Shown: piece after piece, positions 52,755 through 60,893 of the stretch | How the letters are laid out: each line of letters opens with the position of its first letter | Numbering within the stretch: position 1 is the first letter of the stretch | Source of the DNA: Paraburkholderia ferrariae NBRC 106233 | GTDB lineage: Bacteria > Pseudomonadota > Gammaproteobacteria > Burkholderiales > Burkholderiaceae | Length of the DNA: 64,000 nucleotides | Assembly: GCF_000685035.1 (NCBI RefSeq) | Contig: NZ_BAYB01000031.1 | Span: 1-64,000 of the forward strand | Reading direction: 5' to 3' | Position numbers and translations under genes: made by a program | Notes under the pieces: model-generated | Told to the model about the DNA's origin: nothing | What the model saw: the letters and a program-made list of their open reading frames with translations, nothing else | The model's database searches: none

Positions 52755-53882
52755 ATGCGATTCGATTCCCGGTACTTCAACGTCTGGCTCGAACGGGTTG
52801 ACCCGGGCGCGCATCGACGCGTGAAGGGGCTGCGGCTCGTCACGGCGTATGGCATCGCCATGGGGCTGGGCACGCTGCAAGGCGTGAGCGCCGGTTTGCC
52901 TGCGAACGTTTCGGCCGGCACGCTGGCGGGCGGGTTCGCGCTGTGGGCGAGCGTGTCCGAAGCGCAGACCACCCGCTACGCGTCCACGCGCGACCTCGCC
53001 ATGCTGTGCGTTGCAGCGGCTCTGGGTGCGGTGCTTTTCGCGCTCCTCGCGCCGCTTGGCGGCACCGCCTTCCTGATGTCGCATGCACTGGGCGGCGGCG
53101 AATGGATTCTCGTGACCGGGGCTTTTTTCGCGGGCCTGCTCAAGCGCTACGGGACCATCGGCGCGGGCGTGGGCTCGCAGATCTATATCGGGCAGTTGCT
53201 CGCGTACGGTGCGCATCTCGGCCCCGGCGATCTTGGGGCGATCGCCATTTCCTGCCTCATCGCGATACTGGCTGCCGCCGTGCCGCGCCTCTTGAGCGGT
53301 CCTGCCGAACTGGCCGCCGTTCCGGCCGTTACCGCGGGCGAGTCAGTATTTCGGACTCCTTTGTTGCTGCGTTCAGCCGAACTGGCGATGGGCGTTCAGG
53401 CCGCGCTCGCGGCGGCGATTGTCGTGGTCCTGCACAGCGTGTGGGGGCTGGTGGAATCGGCGTGGGCGATCACCGCCTGCGTGTATGTCGTCACGGCGAC
53501 GGCCGCTGGCACGCTGGAGCGCGTGCGGTGGCGCATCGTCGGCACGCTGGTGGGGGTGCCGCTCGGGCTCGCCTGCCTGCCCGCGGCGGAGCATGCGCCG
53601 CTGCTCGTGTGGGTGGCGGCGTCGCTCGCGATGATCGTTTATGCCATGGCGCTTCCCGAGCGCTACGACGTAGCCTGCGGCGCGTTTGCCTTTGCGCTGG
53701 TGGTCACGCTCGCGGCGACGGGCGAGCATTCCATCGCGGTGCTTGTGGCGCGCGCATGGGAGACCATGCTGGGCGGCGCGCTGGGGATCGCGATGGCGGT
53801 GTTCGTGTTCCCGGTGCGGGCGCAACGACCCGCGGCGGCCGACGCTTCCGGCGATAACCGCGGGCCGCCCGGCCCCGGCTAA
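52755..53882 (+). CDS. FUSC/YccC-family inner-membrane protein
   Basis: A 375-residue polytopic protein with two sets of hydrophobic helices: LRLVTAYGIAMGLGTLQGVSAGLPANVSAGTLAGGFALWASVSE, and the second repeat ELAMGVQAALAAAIVVVLHSVWGLVESAWAITACVYVVTATAAGTLERVRWRIVGTLVG. The latter matches the fusaric-acid-resistance (FUSC_2) pattern. Such proteins are the inner-membrane part of aromatic acid exporters, but the usual adaptor and outer-membrane genes are missing. The neighbouring hydrolase and TetR regulator suggest handling of an aromatic or ester compound. Confidence 0.82.
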   Translation: MRFDSRYFNVWLERVDPGAHRRVKGLRLVTAYGIAMGLGTLQGVSAGLPANVSAGTLAGGFALWASVSEAQTTRYASTRDLAMLCVAAALGAVLFALLAPLGGTAFLMSHALGGGEWILVTGAFFAGLLKRYGTIGAGVGSQIYIGQLLAYGAHLGPGDLGAIAISCLIAILAAAVPRLLSGPAELAAVPAVTAGESVFRTPLLLRSAELAMGVQAALAAAIVVVLHSVWGLVESAWAITACVYVVTATAAGTLERVRWRIVGTLVGVPLGLACLPAAEHAPLLVWVAASLAMIVYAMALPERYDVACGAFAFALVVTLAATGEHSIAVLVARAWETMLGGALGIAMAVFVFPVRAQRPAAADASGDNRGPPGPG

Positions 53883-53939
53883 ATCCACGTAAACCTGGGC
53901 AGGCGAATCAGGCACACGAATCAGGCAGGCGAGCGCGCC

Positions 53940-54836
53940 TCAGAGGGACGCGACGATCAACTCGCGCAGCCAGCGATGCGCGGGATCGCGATGCGAGCGT
54001 TCGTGCCAGAGCATCGACATTTCATAGCCCGGCACCTCCACGGGCGCCTCGACCACACGCAGCGCTGCGTTCTGGCGTGCGAGCCGCTCGGGCACCATCG
54101 CCACGAGATCGGTGCTCGCCGCTACCGACAACACGAACAGAAAATGCGGCACGGAGAGCACGACGCGCCGCGAGAGCCCTGCCGCGGCGAGCACGGTGTC
54201 GGTTACGCCGTGAAAACCGCCGCCGTCCGGCGAGACGATCACGTGTTCGAGCGCGCAGAACTGCGCGGCGGTCGGCCGCCGCTTCAGGCGGGGATGCCCG
54301 GCGCGGCCCGCGAGCACGTAACGCTCCGTGAACAGTGTGCGCCGCCGCAGATTGGGCGGCGAGCCCTCGGTGGTGTGAAACGCGAGATCGATCTGGCCGT
54401 GCTCGGCCTGCTTCTCGATGCGCGGCGGCACGAGGCCGACCACGGCAAGCCGCGTGTGCGGCGCGCGTGCGCGCAACGTGGGCAGCATGGGTTGCACGAG
54501 CGTGGATTCGCCGTAGTCGGTTGCCGCGAGGGTCCACGTATGCCGCGCGCTGGCCGGATCGAACGGGCTTTCGGGCGCCACGGCGCCCGCGAGCGCTTCC
54601 AGCGCCTGGCGCAGCGGCTCGCGCAGCGATTCGGCGCGTGCCGTGGGCCGCATGCCGCGCGGACCCGGCAGCAGCAGCGGATCGCCGAAGATCTCGCGCA
54701 GCTTGGCCAGTTGCACGCTCACGGTGGGCTGGGAGAAGTGCAGGCGTTCGGCGGCGCGCGTGACGTTGTGCTCGGCGAGCAGGGCATCCAGCGTCACCAG
54801 CAGGTTCAGATCCAGTTTCCTGAGATTGCCGATCAT
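53940..54836 (-). CDS. LysR-family transcriptional regulator (NodD/NahR-like)
   Basis: A regulator of 298 residues with helix-turn-helix NLRKLDLNLLVTLDALLAEHNVTRAAERLHFSQPTVSVQLAKLREIFGDPLLL and PRGMRPTARAESL, the form seen in the NodD/NahR subgroup. The effector domain contains HTWTLAATDYGESTLVQPML and LAFHTTEG. The start at 54836 leaves the usual short lead; a Met seven codons earlier (54857) is possible. It is divergent from the quinone-oxidoreductase-like gene at 54919 and probably its activator. Confidence 0.88.
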   Translation of the reverse strand: MIGNLRKLDLNLLVTLDALLAEHNVTRAAERLHFSQPTVSVQLAKLREIFGDPLLLPGPRGMRPTARAESLREPLRQALEALAGAVAPESPFDPASARHTWTLAATDYGESTLVQPMLPTLRARAPHTRLAVVGLVPPRIEKQAEHGQIDLAFHTTEGSPPNLRRRTLFTERYVLAGRAGHPRLKRRPTAAQFCALEHVIVSPDGGGFHGVTDTVLAAAGLSRRVVLSVPHFLFVLSVAASTDLVAMVPERLARQNAALRVVEAPVEVPGYEMSMLWHERSHRDPAHRWLRELIVASL

Positions 54837-54918
54837 AATAGCTCGTATTTCGGACATTCATTTTAAATATACCAGAGTGCGGCTTATGCTGATTCCACAC
54901 GGATACAGGAGCCGCGAA

Positions 54919-55695
54919 ATGAATGTTCTGCTTGTCTATGCCCATCCCGAACCCCGCTCGCTGAACGGCGCGCTCCGGGACTTCACGATCGAGCGGCTTG
55001 CCGCAGCCGGTCACACGGTAGAGGTATCGGATCTCTATGCGATGAACTGGAAAGCGGTGCTCGACGCCGAGGACACCACCGCGCGCCTCGACGCGGGCCG
55101 TTTCGACGCCTCGCTCGACTCGAAGCACGCCTACAAGAACGGCTTGCAAAGCGCCGACATCGCGCGCGAGCAGCAGAAGCTGATGCGCGCCGATATGGTC
55201 ATCCTGCAGTTCCCGCTGTGGTGGTTTTCGATGCCCGCCATCCTGAAGGGCTGGGTGGAGCGGGTCTACGCATATGGCTTTGCCTACGGCGTGGGCGAGC
55301 ACTCCGACGTGCGCTGGGGCAGCCGCTACGGCGAAGGCAACCTGGCCGGCAAGCGCGCGATGCTCGTGGTCACGGCGGGCGGGTGGGCCTCGCACTACGG
55401 ACCGCGCGGCATCAACGGGCCGATGGAGGACATCCTTTTTCCCATCCATCACGGCATTCTTTATTACCCGGGTTTCGAAGTCCTGCCGCCCTATGTCGTG
55501 CACCGCACGAGCCGCATGGACGAAACGCGCTTCGAAACGATTCGCCGCGAACTGGGCGAGCGGCTCGATAGTTTGCAGGAGACGAAGCCCATCGCGTTTC
55601 GACCGCAAAACGCGGGCGACTACGAGATCCCGGCGCTCACGTTACGCGAAGAAGTTGCGCCGGGTCGTGTGGGTTTTGCCGCTCACGTGGCGTGA
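54919..55695 (+). CDS. NAD(P)H dehydrogenase (quinone)-like flavodoxin-fold protein
   Basis: A 258-residue cytosolic flavoprotein. It starts MNVLLVYAHPEPRSLNGAL, the FMN/FAD phosphate-binding signature of the Flavodoxin_2 family (NQO1/KefF/MdaB). It continues with DLYAMNWKAVLDAED and DMVILQFPLWWFSMPAILKGWVERVYAYGFAY, and VTAGGWASHYGPRGINGPMEDIL. AGGAG lies 9 bp before the start. It probably reduces quinones or similar electrophiles by two electrons. It is divergent from a LysR gene and convergent with another. Confidence 0.91.
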   Translation: MNVLLVYAHPEPRSLNGALRDFTIERLAAAGHTVEVSDLYAMNWKAVLDAEDTTARLDAGRFDASLDSKHAYKNGLQSADIAREQQKLMRADMVILQFPLWWFSMPAILKGWVERVYAYGFAYGVGEHSDVRWGSRYGEGNLAGKRAMLVVTAGGWASHYGPRGINGPMEDILFPIHHGILYYPGFEVLPPYVVHRTSRMDETRFETIRRELGERLDSLQETKPIAFRPQNAGDYEIPALTLREEVAPGRVGFAAHVA

Positions 55696-55705
55696 CGCAT
55701 GTCGT

Positions 55706-56632
55706 TTAGCTCTCCCAATAACCTTCGCGGCGATACAGCGCGGCATAGAAGTCGATGAACGCGCGCACCTTCGAAGAAACGGTTTTCTTCGGCGGATACA
55801 CGGCCCAGATGGCCGGCTCGGCGCGCGTGGGCTGCGCTTCCCAGTCGGGCAGCACGCGGATGAGCCGGCCCTCGCGGATTGCTGTGCCCGTGGCCCATGC
55901 GGGCAGCAGGGCAACGCCGCGCCCGGCGATGGCGAGTTCGAGCAGTGCTTCGGTGTCGTCCACGCGCAGGCGCCCTTGTAGCTGCACGGCGGCTTCCTCG
56001 GCCGCGCCTGCGCGCATGCGGTTGACGAGGAACCAGCGGTCGTCGGGGGCCAGCGCAAAACGCAGCGCCGTATGCTGCGCGAGATCGGCTGGAGTAAGCG
56101 GCGTGCCGTGCTGTGTCACGTAGCCCGGACTCGCGCACACGATGCGACGATGCGGCGCAAGCTGGCGCGCCATCAACTGGGAGTCGGGCAGGGCGCCGAT
56201 GCGGATCGCGAGGTCGATGCCCGCGTCGATCACGTTGAGCACGCTTTCCGTGATGACGCAGTCCACGTCGATCTTCGGATAGCGGTCCATGAACTCGGGC
56301 AGATGGCGCACGATATGGCGGCGCCCGAACGCGCCCGGCATCGTCACGCGCAGCAGGCCGCGCGGCGAGCGGTTGAGCGAAGCGGCGGCTTCGCGCGCCT
56401 CGTCGAGGCTCTTTTCCACGAGCCGCGCATGCTCGCGAAACACCCGGCCGCCCTCGGTGAGCACGAGGCCGCGCGTGGATCGGTTGAAGAGCGCAATGCC
56501 CAGATCGCGTTCGAGCTCGCTGATGTGGCGCGAGACGGTGGAGGTCTTGACGCCCGTGCGTTCCGCGGCCTGGCTGAAACTGCCGAGTTCGGCGGCGTGC
56601 AGAAAGGCGCGAATGGCCGAGAAGTAATCCAT
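55706..56632 (-). CDS. LysR-family transcriptional regulator
   Basis: A 308-residue regulator. N-terminal helix-turn-helix MDYFSAIRAFLHAAELGSFSQAAERTGVKTSTVSRHISELERDLGIALFNRSTRGLVLTEGG, then an effector domain of the CrgA-like group (RSPRGLLRVTMPGAFGRRHIVRHLPEFMDRYPKIDVD). It is divergent from the bicupin gene at 56819 (186-bp gap) and 10 bp from the convergent oxidoreductase stop. The cupin gene is the likely target. Confidence 0.9.
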   Translation of the reverse strand: MDYFSAIRAFLHAAELGSFSQAAERTGVKTSTVSRHISELERDLGIALFNRSTRGLVLTEGGRVFREHARLVEKSLDEAREAAASLNRSPRGLLRVTMPGAFGRRHIVRHLPEFMDRYPKIDVDCVITESVLNVIDAGIDLAIRIGALPDSQLMARQLAPHRRIVCASPGYVTQHGTPLTPADLAQHTALRFALAPDDRWFLVNRMRAGAAEEAAVQLQGRLRVDDTEALLELAIAGRGVALLPAWATGTAIREGRLIRVLPDWEAQPTRAEPAIWAVYPPKKTVSSKVRAFIDFYAALYRREGYWES

Positions 56633-56818
56633 GCGTGGCGTTCCGGGGGGACTTTGCCCGATTGTACGGGAGGCCGCGCTGCGCCCTCCAGTTATCCCTT
56701 TTTTGCAAAGCTGATTTCGGCGGCGGGTGGTTCCGGCCCGTGCGACGCATACCTATAGTGGCTACCAGCCGCCGCGCATTGCCTGCGCGGCTCCCCACAC
56801 ACCGCAAGGAATGCCGCC

Positions 56819-57766
56819 ATGCTGAACCCGACTTCTCCCGCCGCGCTCGCGCTCGACGACGAAACCGTGACCCGCGATGCGCAGTACTTCGAATACACGT
56901 CCTCGGCCAATCCGATCGGCGCGAAGTTGATCTCCCGCGTGCCCTACCGTACGTTTGCGAGTTCGCTCTACGACAGCGGTCCTACGCGCATCGTGCCGCT
57001 CGATCTTTCCGCCGAACTGGGCTGCGACTACCCGGCTACGGGGCCGGGTCTGCTTGCGCACTTCGTGCGCATTCTCGCCGGGGAATCCGTGGACCTCGAT
57101 GTGAATGCAACTTCGCAGGTGTGCTACGTGCTCGAAGGCTCGGGCGTGGTCAAGCAGAAGGACGCGGCGTTCCGCTTCGGCGCCGGCGACTTCTTCGCGC
57201 TGCCCGGCGGCGCCCCCGCACACATCGCCGCCGATTCCACCGCGCGCCTCTACTACGTCAACGACGGCCCGCTGCTCGCGTACCTGGGCGTGGACTTCGG
57301 CCATGCGCGCTTCACGCCCACGCTGTACCCCGCGGCCCGCGCGCAGGCCGAGCTCGACCAGGTGGCCCGTGCGCCCGGTGCGGCCCAGCGCAACCGCGTG
57401 AGCATCCTGCTCGGCAATACGCACTTTCCGCAGACGCGCACCGTCACGCATTCGATGTGGGCCATGTTCGGCGTGATCGCGCCGGGGACCGTGCAAAAGC
57501 CGCATCGCCATCAGTCAATTGCGCTCGACTTCGTTCCCAACTGCAAGCCGGGTGTTTATACGCTCGTGGGCCCGGAACTGGACGCCGCGGGCAATATCGC
57601 GAATCCGCAGCGCGTGGACTGGACGCCGGGCATGGCGTTCGTCACGCCGCCCGGCTACTGGCACGCGCATTTCAACGAATCGGACGACGTGGCGCACGTG
57701 ATCCCGCTTCAGGATGCGGGACTGCAGACTTACCTGCGCGCTCTGGATATCCGCTTCGCGCATTGA
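56819..57766 (+). CDS. Bicupin-domain protein
   Basis: A 315-residue protein with two cupin barrels. The first (about 85-145) has CYVLEGSGVVKQKDAAFRFGAGDFFALPGGAPAHI; the second (about 215-300) has GVIAPGTVQKPHRHQSIALDF with the HRH metal ligands, and GMAFVTPPGYWHAHFNES with the later His. Metal ligands are complete only in the second barrel. The arrangement is like gentisate or salicylate dioxygenases, but no diagnostic residues for those are obvious, so only a metal-dependent dioxygenase or isomerase role is suggested. AGGA precedes the start. Its 3' end overlaps the convergent hpnL by 95 nt. Confidence 0.82.
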   Translation: MLNPTSPAALALDDETVTRDAQYFEYTSSANPIGAKLISRVPYRTFASSLYDSGPTRIVPLDLSAELGCDYPATGPGLLAHFVRILAGESVDLDVNATSQVCYVLEGSGVVKQKDAAFRFGAGDFFALPGGAPAHIAADSTARLYYVNDGPLLAYLGVDFGHARFTPTLYPAARAQAELDQVARAPGAAQRNRVSILLGNTHFPQTRTVTHSMWAMFGVIAPGTVQKPHRHQSIALDFVPNCKPGVYTLVGPELDAAGNIANPQRVDWTPGMAFVTPPGYWHAHFNESDDVAHVIPLQDAGLQTYLRALDIRFAH

Positions 57767-58796
57767 GCGCCGAACTGGAGGCATGCACCGCATTCGGCGC
57801 GCTGCGTGCCTCGCGTCCGCCGGCATCTGCGCCGCGCGGGCGCGCTTCGGCGAATTGCCAGGCAATGAGGCCGGGCACGTAGAACAACAGGTCGCGCACC
57901 CGGCGGGCGCCCGCGAGCGCGAGGCAGGTGGGCGCGTCGAAGCCCAGCAGCCCGCCGATCAGCACGAAGCCGCCTTCCTGGACGCCCAGCCCAGCGGGCA
58001 CGAGAAACGCAGCACTGCTAACGAGCTGAATGAGCGCTTCGATCACGAAGGCCTGGATAAAGGTGGGCGAGGCGCCGAGCACGTGCAGCGCGAGCCAGAT
58101 TTCGAGCGCGTAGCCTGCACATTGCAGCGTCTGCCAGATGAGGAGATAGCGCAGAACCACAGCCGTTTTCCGCCAGATCAGCTTGACCGACTGGTCGATG
58201 CGCGCCGATTTGCCGACAAGGTCGTACACCTTGCCGCTCGTGACGTGGTTGAGCACCTGCGCGGCGCGCTCGAACGGGCGCGCGTGCTGCACGAGCGCGA
58301 AGAGCAGCAGGACGGGCGCAAGCGCCGCGATGCCCCAGGCAAGCTGGCCGGCAACGCGCGCCGTGTCGGACGAGGCCCGTTCGAGCAGGTAGCCGGCCGC
58401 GGCGAGCGCGTAGATCAACTGGCTCACGAGCGTGAGCTGCATATCGACGACGAGACTCGCCGCCGCGGTGGCCGGGCGCACGCCATGGCGGCCGAGCAGC
58501 CGGAACGACACGATCTCGCCGCCCACGCGCGCGACCGGCAAGAGACCGTTGATCGATTCGCGCAGCCACACGAGCCGCAACATCGTCGAGAACCGCGGGC
58601 GCTCGCGCGCACGGATCAGCGTGCGCCAGTCCCACGCGTTGGCGAGCATCGACAGGATATGGGCCGCGGCCGCGAGCAGAAGGCCCGCGCCTGCGCCCTG
58701 CAACAGGCGGAAGATCGCAGCGGGATGGTCGCGCCAAACCAGCCAGATCGCGATGGCGAGGCCGCAAAGGGCGGCCGCGCGTCCGAGATGCTTCAT
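57672..58796 (-). CDS. hpnL: HpnL-like lysylphosphatidylglycerol-synthase-domain membrane protein
   Basis: A 374-residue inner-membrane protein with several helices, starting MKHLGRAAALCGLAIAIWLVW. It has the family segments LRLVWLRESINGLLPVARVGGEIVSFRLL and LVSSAAFLVPAGLGVQEGGFVLIGGLLG, typical of the UPF0104/LPG_synthase_TM group and of HpnL from hopanoid clusters. Its neighbour upstream is the HpnI-type glycosyltransferase, supporting a hopanoid or glycolipid function such as transport. The last 60 residues are low-complexity and extend into the opposite cupin gene; the conserved part ends near LIAWQFAEARP. Confidence 0.83.
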   Translation of the reverse strand: MKHLGRAAALCGLAIAIWLVWRDHPAAIFRLLQGAGAGLLLAAAAHILSMLANAWDWRTLIRARERPRFSTMLRLVWLRESINGLLPVARVGGEIVSFRLLGRHGVRPATAAASLVVDMQLTLVSQLIYALAAAGYLLERASSDTARVAGQLAWGIAALAPVLLLFALVQHARPFERAAQVLNHVTSGKVYDLVGKSARIDQSVKLIWRKTAVVLRYLLIWQTLQCAGYALEIWLALHVLGASPTFIQAFVIEALIQLVSSAAFLVPAGLGVQEGGFVLIGGLLGFDAPTCLALAGARRVRDLLFYVPGLIAWQFAEARPRGADAGGREARSAPNAVHASSSALNARSGYPERAGKSAVPHPEAGSRAPRRPIR

Positions 58797-58846
58797 CGAT
58801 GAACCACTGCCCTGTGTGTGTCGTTCTGGTGCCGCGCTGTCTGCAT

Positions 58847-60205
58847 TCAATCGTCGTGCAGGGGGGCGAGGCGGCCGTTGCCGTCGACGCTGAAATGAAA
58901 GCCGCGCCAGACGACGCGCGACGAGCCGAAGCTGGCAACGAAGATCATGCACTGCACGATATCCCACATTGGCAGCAGCCACAATCCGCGGCAGGGCTCG
59001 CCGATGGCCCGGTCGGTTTGCCATTTGAGCGCCGCGCGCGCGGCGAGGGCGGCGAGGGCCAGCGCCCATGCGGCGGGGGCGCCGCCCGAGGCGAGCACGG
59101 CCACGAGGGCGAGCGCGAACGGATGCATCAGCGTGGAACCCAGATGCCCGCTGCGGTCGGCGGCGCGGATCGTGCGGCTCCAGCGCAGTTCATGGGTGAA
59201 GAGGGCCGTGAAGGTGGTTTCCACGCACGCGTGCCGCACGGTGAACGCGGGCACGGCCACCCGTGCGCCGGTGGCGCGCACCGCAACGCCTAGCGCGTGA
59301 TCTTCGGCGAGATGGTGGGCGAACTGCGCGAGTCCGCCGATGCGTTCGAGCATCGTGCGCGTGAGGGCGATGGTCTGCCCGAAGCAGGGGCGCGCGCGGC
59401 CGATGGCGAGACCCGTCACGACGCCGGGCAGAAAGTGGTAGTTCGTCGAAGCTGCGGCGGCGCGCGGCCAGAACCCCGGCGCACAGAGGCCGCGATAGAC
59501 ACAGGTGACGAGGCCCACGTCGGGTTGCTGCAGCGCGCCGACGATACGGCGCAAATAGTCGCGCTCTACGCTCACGTCGCTATCGGCGAAGCACAGCACG
59601 TCGTGTTCCGCATGGCCGAGCATGTTGACCAGATTGGCAATCTTGCGGTTGGGGCCATAGAGCCGCGAATCGGCAATCACGCTGATGTGTGCGTGCGCAT
59701 AGCGCGCGCGCAGCGTCTCCACGGTTTGCAGGGCGTCGTCGTTGGCGTCGTGCACGCCGAACAGGTAATGCACGGGCCCCGCGTAGTCCTGCTCGAAGAA
59801 GCTCGCGAGATTGTGTTCGAGATGCCATTCGTCGCCGTGCAGCGGCTTGACGACGGTGACGCCGGGATAGCTGGCGGGCGCTTCGCAGGGCTGTGCGAAG
59901 AAGCGGCGCACGAGCACGCTGGCCACGCAGCAATAGACGATGCCCAATGCCGCGGCCAGCGCGCAGAGCGCGGCGACCAACATGAGCAGCGCATGCGCGA
60001 GTTGCCACAGTGTGAACGGCGAAAGCGCGCTCAACGCGAAGAGCGCGCTGGAGAGCGTGAGCGCGGCGAAGAGCAGGGCAAGCGTAGCGCCGGTGTGCCC
60101 ACGGGTGCGCTGGGCGCGCGAGAGGCCCATTACGCGGTGTACGCGCGCAAGGTGCGGCGCGAGAATGCGTCGCGATTGCGACGGCGGACCTGCGGGTGCG
60201 GCCAT
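58847..60205 (-). CDS. hpnI: HpnI-type hopanoid glycosyltransferase
   Basis: A 452-residue membrane glycosyltransferase of the GT21 (ceramide glucosyltransferase-like) type. After two N-terminal helices the catalytic domain has VTVVKPLHGDEWHLEHNLASFF, DxD in CFADSDVSVERDYLRRIV, the third Asp in HHLAEDHALGVAVRA and the RxxRW-like ELRWSRTIRAADRSG, then C-terminal helices. HpnI transfers a sugar, N-acetylglucosamine in the characterised pathway, to bacteriohopanetetrol. HpnJ/HpnK genes that often sit beside it are absent here. Start 60205 gives a short lead before the first helix; a Met at 60130 is the alternative. Confidence 0.87.
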   Translation of the reverse strand: MAAPAGPPSQSRRILAPHLARVHRVMGLSRAQRTRGHTGATLALLFAALTLSSALFALSALSPFTLWQLAHALLMLVAALCALAAALGIVYCCVASVLVRRFFAQPCEAPASYPGVTVVKPLHGDEWHLEHNLASFFEQDYAGPVHYLFGVHDANDDALQTVETLRARYAHAHISVIADSRLYGPNRKIANLVNMLGHAEHDVLCFADSDVSVERDYLRRIVGALQQPDVGLVTCVYRGLCAPGFWPRAAAASTNYHFLPGVVTGLAIGRARPCFGQTIALTRTMLERIGGLAQFAHHLAEDHALGVAVRATGARVAVPAFTVRHACVETTFTALFTHELRWSRTIRAADRSGHLGSTLMHPFALALVAVLASGGAPAAWALALAALAARAALKWQTDRAIGEPCRGLWLLPMWDIVQCMIFVASFGSSRVVWRGFHFSVDGNGRLAPLHDD

Positions 60206-60361
60206 TTCATGAGAGGAATACCCCCGTGACGCTTGTCGCAATGCTCCGAGCAGTATAGGAGCCGGTATTGACGCTGGTATGACGTCATTGCGAACGATCG
60301 GGTTACCGCGTATTTCGGCCGTGCATTCCGGTCGCCCGTTTTGCCCACTCGTTTCGTTCAC

Positions 60362-60715
60362 TCAAGAAGGCAGTGCCGGATCGAACGTGTGCCGGTTCAG
60401 CCGCACGTGCAGCAGGACCAGCAGGCGCCGCGGGCACTCGGGACCCAGGGCCACCGTGCGGCGTTGCCAGCCGACGAGCCGCGCATGGCGGCTCGCAAGC
60501 GCGTCGCGAAACGCATCGCGGGCGAGGCCGCGCATCGCATACATGCCGACCGCAATGGTCAGTACCGCGCCCACGCGGAACAGAGCCGACGTGAAGACTG
60601 CCTGCGGCACCTGCAGCACGACGATTGCAATGAAAACGACAGCCTGAAGCAGGATGGCTGAAAGCGCGGCGAGTTGCAGATACGCGCGCAACTGCTCGAC
60701 AAGCGGCGGCTTCAT
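60362..60715 (-). CDS. Small membrane protein, hypothetical
   Basis: A 117-residue protein MKPPLVEQLRAYLQLAALSAILLQAVVFIAIVVLQVPQAVFTSALFRVGAVLTIAVGMYAMRGLARDAF with two predicted helices, then a basic soluble tail. It is probably a bitopic inner-membrane protein. It lies between hpnI (157-bp gap) and the dipeptidase gene on the same strand. A longer open frame exists upstream but is antisense-type sequence. No family recognised. Confidence 0.58.
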   Translation of the reverse strand: MKPPLVEQLRAYLQLAALSAILLQAVVFIAIVVLQVPQAVFTSALFRVGAVLTIAVGMYAMRGLARDAFRDALASRHARLVGWQRRTVALGPECPRRLLVLLHVRLNRHTFDPALPS

Positions 60716-60893
60716 GATGAGATCGACTCCAACGCGCTGCGGGGATATGACGTTTGAGCGACGCGGACGGAATTTGCATCCTGAGTGGCGTCTCAACGTT
60801 CCCGCGATCATAGCGGTCGAAGATGAAGAAAAGCTGAAGCTCCGGCTCATGAGGCGCGAGGCCGCACTTCGCGCCTCGCACCCCACGCAGCGC

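Noticed and set aside
60303..60881. 192-codon minus-strand frame upstream of hpnI
   Set aside because: Overlaps the small membrane protein in another frame, lacks hydrophobic or domain pattern, and is Arg/Pro/Ala-rich.
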